Of a stretch of DNA of 64,000 nucleotides, positions 62,354-64,000 are shown piece after piece. Source of the stretch: Kribbella pratensis (GTDB taxonomy: Bacteria; Actinomycetota; Actinomycetes; Propionibacteriales; Kribbellaceae). Every line of letters begins with the position of its first letter. The first letter of the stretch is position 1. Both the position numbers and the translations under genes were made by a program. Under the pieces are notes generated by a model. That model was given only the letters and a program-made list of their open reading frames with translations, was not told the origin of the DNA and made no database searches. Location of the stretch: NCBI RefSeq assembly GCF_004365355.1, contig NZ_SODP01000005.1:1-64000 (forward strand), in the 5' to 3' direction.

Positions 62354-62395
62354 TGTCGGGTCCAGGCATGACGACCTTCGACATGCCTGGCGACA
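62354..62395 (+). promoter_or_regulatory. Hairpin or operator upstream of the monooxygenase-like gene
   Basis: CCAGGCATG (62362-62370) and CATGCCTGG (62382-62390) form a 9-bp stem with an 11-base loop, extended by TGTCG (62354) and CGACA (62391-62395). It ends 3 bases before the GAGGAGAAGG ribosome site, so it could block or protect ribosome entry, or be a repressor site. Confidence 0.5.
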
Positions 62396-62411
62396 TTTGA
62401 GGAGAAGGCTC

Positions 62412-62720
62412 ATGACAGACGCACCGAGCGTAGGGCTGCTCGTGACGATGGAGGCCAAACCGGGTCGCGAGAGCGATGTCGAGAAGTTCCTGGAATCGGG
62501 CCGGGCTCTCGCCGACGAGGAGCCGGCCACCACCGCCTGGTTCGCGTTCCGTCTCAGTGAATCGACGTTCGGGATCTATGACGTGTTCCCCGACGAGGAC
62601 GGACGTCAGGCACACCTGAACGGCAAAGTGGCCGAGGCCCTGATGGCCCAGGCGCCAGACCTCTTCACCGGCAGTCCTGCCATCCAGACGGTCGACGTCC
62701 TGGCTTCGAAGCTGCCGTGA
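62412..62720 (+). CDS. Antibiotic biosynthesis monooxygenase (ABM) domain protein
   Basis: The 102-residue dimeric alpha-beta barrel protein has GLLVTMEAKPGRESDVEKFLES, AWFAFRLSESTFGIYDVFPDE and HLNGKVAEALM, the ABM/YgiN pattern. Family members include quinol monooxygenases and heme-degrading proteins, and many with no proven activity. ATG 62412 has GAGGAGAAGG upstream. It converges with a MarR gene 13 bases away. Confidence 0.82.
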   Translation: MTDAPSVGLLVTMEAKPGRESDVEKFLESGRALADEEPATTAWFAFRLSESTFGIYDVFPDEDGRQAHLNGKVAEALMAQAPDLFTGSPAIQTVDVLASKLP

Positions 62721-62733
62721 CCCGGAGCAAGCG

Positions 62734-63207
62734 TTAGAACATCAACGCCCTGAAGTGCGGCGTGCTGACCTGGGCCTCGCCGGCCATGTCGGTCAGTACG
62801 TCGCGCAGGGTGTCGATCGCCTCGTCGCCGAACCGTTTGCGGAGGCGGCGTTCGTAGGTCTGATGGAACTTCCGCGCCGTGGACAGGGCGGCCTCGCCGC
62901 GTTCGGTCAGGTGGAGCAGTTTCGCGCGCGCGTCCGACGGGTCCGGCCGGCGTTCGACGTACCCTCGGCGCTCCATGTCGTCGACGATCTGGCCGGCGCC
63001 CTGCTTGGTGATCTCCAGCCGCTCGGCCAGCCCGCTGATCGTGGTCGGCCCGGCGCCGAGCGTCCGGAAGACGAATCCGTCCGACCGGCCCTGGTCGTCG
63101 AACCCCTCCGCGGCCACGTGCTCGCGCAACTCGCGGACGAACTCCTGGTCCGCCAGCAGCAACAAGATCCCGATATCCGGCTTGCCCGATCGCGTCATGC
63201 CAGTCAT
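62734..63207 (-). CDS. MarR-family transcriptional regulator
   Basis: A 157-residue regulator with the helix-turn-helix TTISGLAERLEITKQGAGQIVDDMERRG (about residues 55-85, shortened here) and wing VERRPDPSDARAKLLHLTERGEAAL. ATG 63207 is chosen (63198 or TTG 63216 are possible). An 11-bp-arm palindrome directly upstream separates it from a cupin gene, suggesting it controls itself and that gene. Nothing in the sequence shows the ligand. Confidence 0.87.
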   Translation of the reverse strand: MTGMTRSGKPDIGILLLLADQEFVRELREHVAAEGFDDQGRSDGFVFRTLGAGPTTISGLAERLEITKQGAGQIVDDMERRGYVERRPDPSDARAKLLHLTERGEAALSTARKFHQTYERRLRKRFGDEAIDTLRDVLTDMAGEAQVSTPHFRALMF

Positions 63208-63213
63208 GATAGT

Positions 63214-63239
63214 CAAGCTGACTTGGTCAAGTCAGCTTG
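63214..63239. promoter_or_regulatory. MarR operator palindrome
   Basis: Perfect inverted repeat CAAGCTGACTT-GGTC-AAGTCAGCTTG, starting 7 bases upstream of the MarR start and ending 22 bases before the divergent cupin gene. Its length and place fit autoregulation plus control of the cupin gene. Confidence 0.7.
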
Positions 63240-63260
63240 TCTAAAGGATTGGGGGACGAG

Positions 63261-63626
63261 ATGCACGTCATTCACGCTGCCGAGGCGGAGCGGTTCCAGC
63301 TGCCGGGGGTCGAGTTCACCGCGCTCGCCGCGCCCAGCCGCGGGTCGGCCGGGTTGTGCACGTGGAAGCTCACGGTCGAGCCCGGGCACGGCGGCGACGC
63401 GCCGCACACGCTCGACCGGGACGAGGTGTTCATGGTGCTCAGCGGCACGGTGTCGTTGGGCGCCGACAAGCTCGGTCCGGGCGACGCGGTCGTCGTACCG
63501 GCCGGGGAGCCGATCTCGCTGACCAACCTCGGCGAGGGCCCGGCCGAGCTGTACGTCGCCATCACGGCCGGCTTCACGGGCTACATGGCCGACGGCACAG
63601 CGGTCCAGCCGCCCTGGGCGCAGTAG
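63261..63626 (+). CDS. Small cupin protein
   Basis: The 121-residue single-domain cupin has GLCTWKLTVEPGHGGDAPHTLDRDEVFMVLSGTVSLGADK (first cupin motif with His-Thr-x3-Glu, shortened here) and PGDAVVVPAGEPISLTNLG (second motif). The fold binds metals or small molecules; the substrate is unknown. ATG 63261 has GGGGGA upstream. It is divergent from the MarR gene across the palindrome at 63214-63239, so it is probably its target. Confidence 0.85.
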   Translation: MHVIHAAEAERFQLPGVEFTALAAPSRGSAGLCTWKLTVEPGHGGDAPHTLDRDEVFMVLSGTVSLGADKLGPGDAVVVPAGEPISLTNLGEGPAELYVAITAGFTGYMADGTAVQPPWAQ

Positions 63627-63629
63627 AAG

Positions 63630-64000
63630 TCAGCAGCGGCGGATCGGTGCCGTGTACGTCGTCTGACTCGCCGTGGCGACGTAGTAGTCAGTGACCCAGC
63701 TGCCGTCACTCAGCCGATCCCAGACCGACGTGGTGCCGACCTTGGATCCGGCTTGCTGGCAGGTGATCCACGCCAGCGACCCAGCGGGCAGAGTGCTCGG
63801 GTACGTCGCATACGCCGTGCCCGGGCCGTGCCGCCGACTCAGACCGCTGATCGTTGTCTGGAAGGGGAAACTGCAGCCGGGGAGCGGAGCGCTGTAGCCG
63901 GGCTTGCTCGGCGTACGGACGTAGTAGTCGGTGACATACGTGCCGTCGATGAGCTTGTCCCAGACCGAGCTCGTGCCGATCTTCGGCCCGAACGTCTGGC
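63630..64000 (-). CDS. 3' end of a secreted repeat protein (SH3-like repeats)
   Basis: The gene runs off the window; only its last 122 codons are seen. They contain two copies of a repeat with pattern KxGTxSVWDxLxDGxxVTDYYVxT, each followed by a Cys (GCSFPF and PIRRC-stop), with CQ at the start of each unit. Such paired aromatic repeats occur at the C terminus of actinobacterial secreted hydrolases as SH3-like or cell-wall-binding modules. The stop TGA lies three bases after the cupin gene, so the two converge. The catalytic part cannot be seen. Confidence 0.7.
   Translation of the reverse strand, partial: QTFGPKIGTSSVWDKLIDGTYVTDYYVRTPSKPGYSAPLPGCSFPFQTTISGLSRRHGPGTAYATYPSTLPAGSLAWITCQQAGSKVGTTSVWDRLSDGSWVTDYYVATASQTTYTAPIRRC

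Overview
The window is high-GC (about 70 percent by eye) actinobacterial chromosome. Many starts are GTG, and genes are packed head to tail with four-base ATGA or GTGA overlaps. The order tlyA-nadK-recN-steA-steB-...-pyrG-NUDIX-...-xerD-parA-scpA-scpB-rluB matches the Mycobacterium tuberculosis Rv1691-Rv1711 block, and pafA-FKBP-pafB-pafC-tatA-tatC-helY matches the Streptomyces and Mycobacterium Pup/Tat neighbourhood. Secreted GH92 and GH46 enzymes, Tat-type signal peptides and the overall layout suggest a soil actinomycete close to Kribbella or the Nocardioidaceae. The genus is an inference.

Layout. 1-994: 3' end of a 5S rRNA, its terminator, and about 800 bases of imperfect non-coding repeats. 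995-19185: a core block with a TPR protein carrying a huge disordered RGG/RDD region, CHAD and DUF1015 proteins, a HAD phosphatase, TlyA, NAD kinase, RecN, SteA/SteB, a three-gene lipid-linked-glycan module (MraY/WecA-like, MurJ-like, GT4), CTP synthase and a NUDIX hydrolase. 19209-25350: accessory genes (GH92 mannosidase, HIT-like protein, cupin, membrane protein, F420-type oxidoreductase). 25730-32713: alanine dehydrogenase, XerD (apparently starting at CTG), ParA, a small ribbon-helix-helix-like protein, ScpA, ScpB and RluB, forming the chromosome segregation and condensation block. 32742-32883: a striking pair of hairpins sharing boxes. 33006-37989: an amino acid permease and a xylose-type ABC importer. 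38022-43326: a minus-strand block of a lone receiver, a CHASE3 histidine kinase, a LuxR-type regulator and three tandem paralogous secreted proteins of unknown function. 43470-54673: the Pup ligase pafA, whose 3' end is triplicated in tandem, then an Eis-like acetyltransferase, an FKBP lipoprotein, DUF3866, pafB and pafC (with a LexA-like box upstream), tatA, tatC and a lipid kinase. 54738-64000: a chitosanase with a palindromic operator, two MarR regulators with clear operators, an alpha/beta hydrolase, the HelY helicase, a lower-GC orphan gene, a Tat-exported serine hydrolase, a monooxygenase-like protein, a cupin, and the 3' end of a secreted repeat protein.

How the genes work together. 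The first block combines ribosome maturation (TlyA, RluB), DNA repair (RecN), cell division (SteA/SteB), envelope glycan export and chromosome segregation (ParA, ScpAB, XerD). The second combines protein tagging (PafA), the DNA-damage regulators PafBC and Tat export; at least two predicted Tat substrates (chitosanase and serine hydrolase) lie downstream. The least explained parts are the twin-hairpin element, the three-paralogue secreted cluster with its two-component genes, the repeats after the rRNA, and the duplicated pafA tail.
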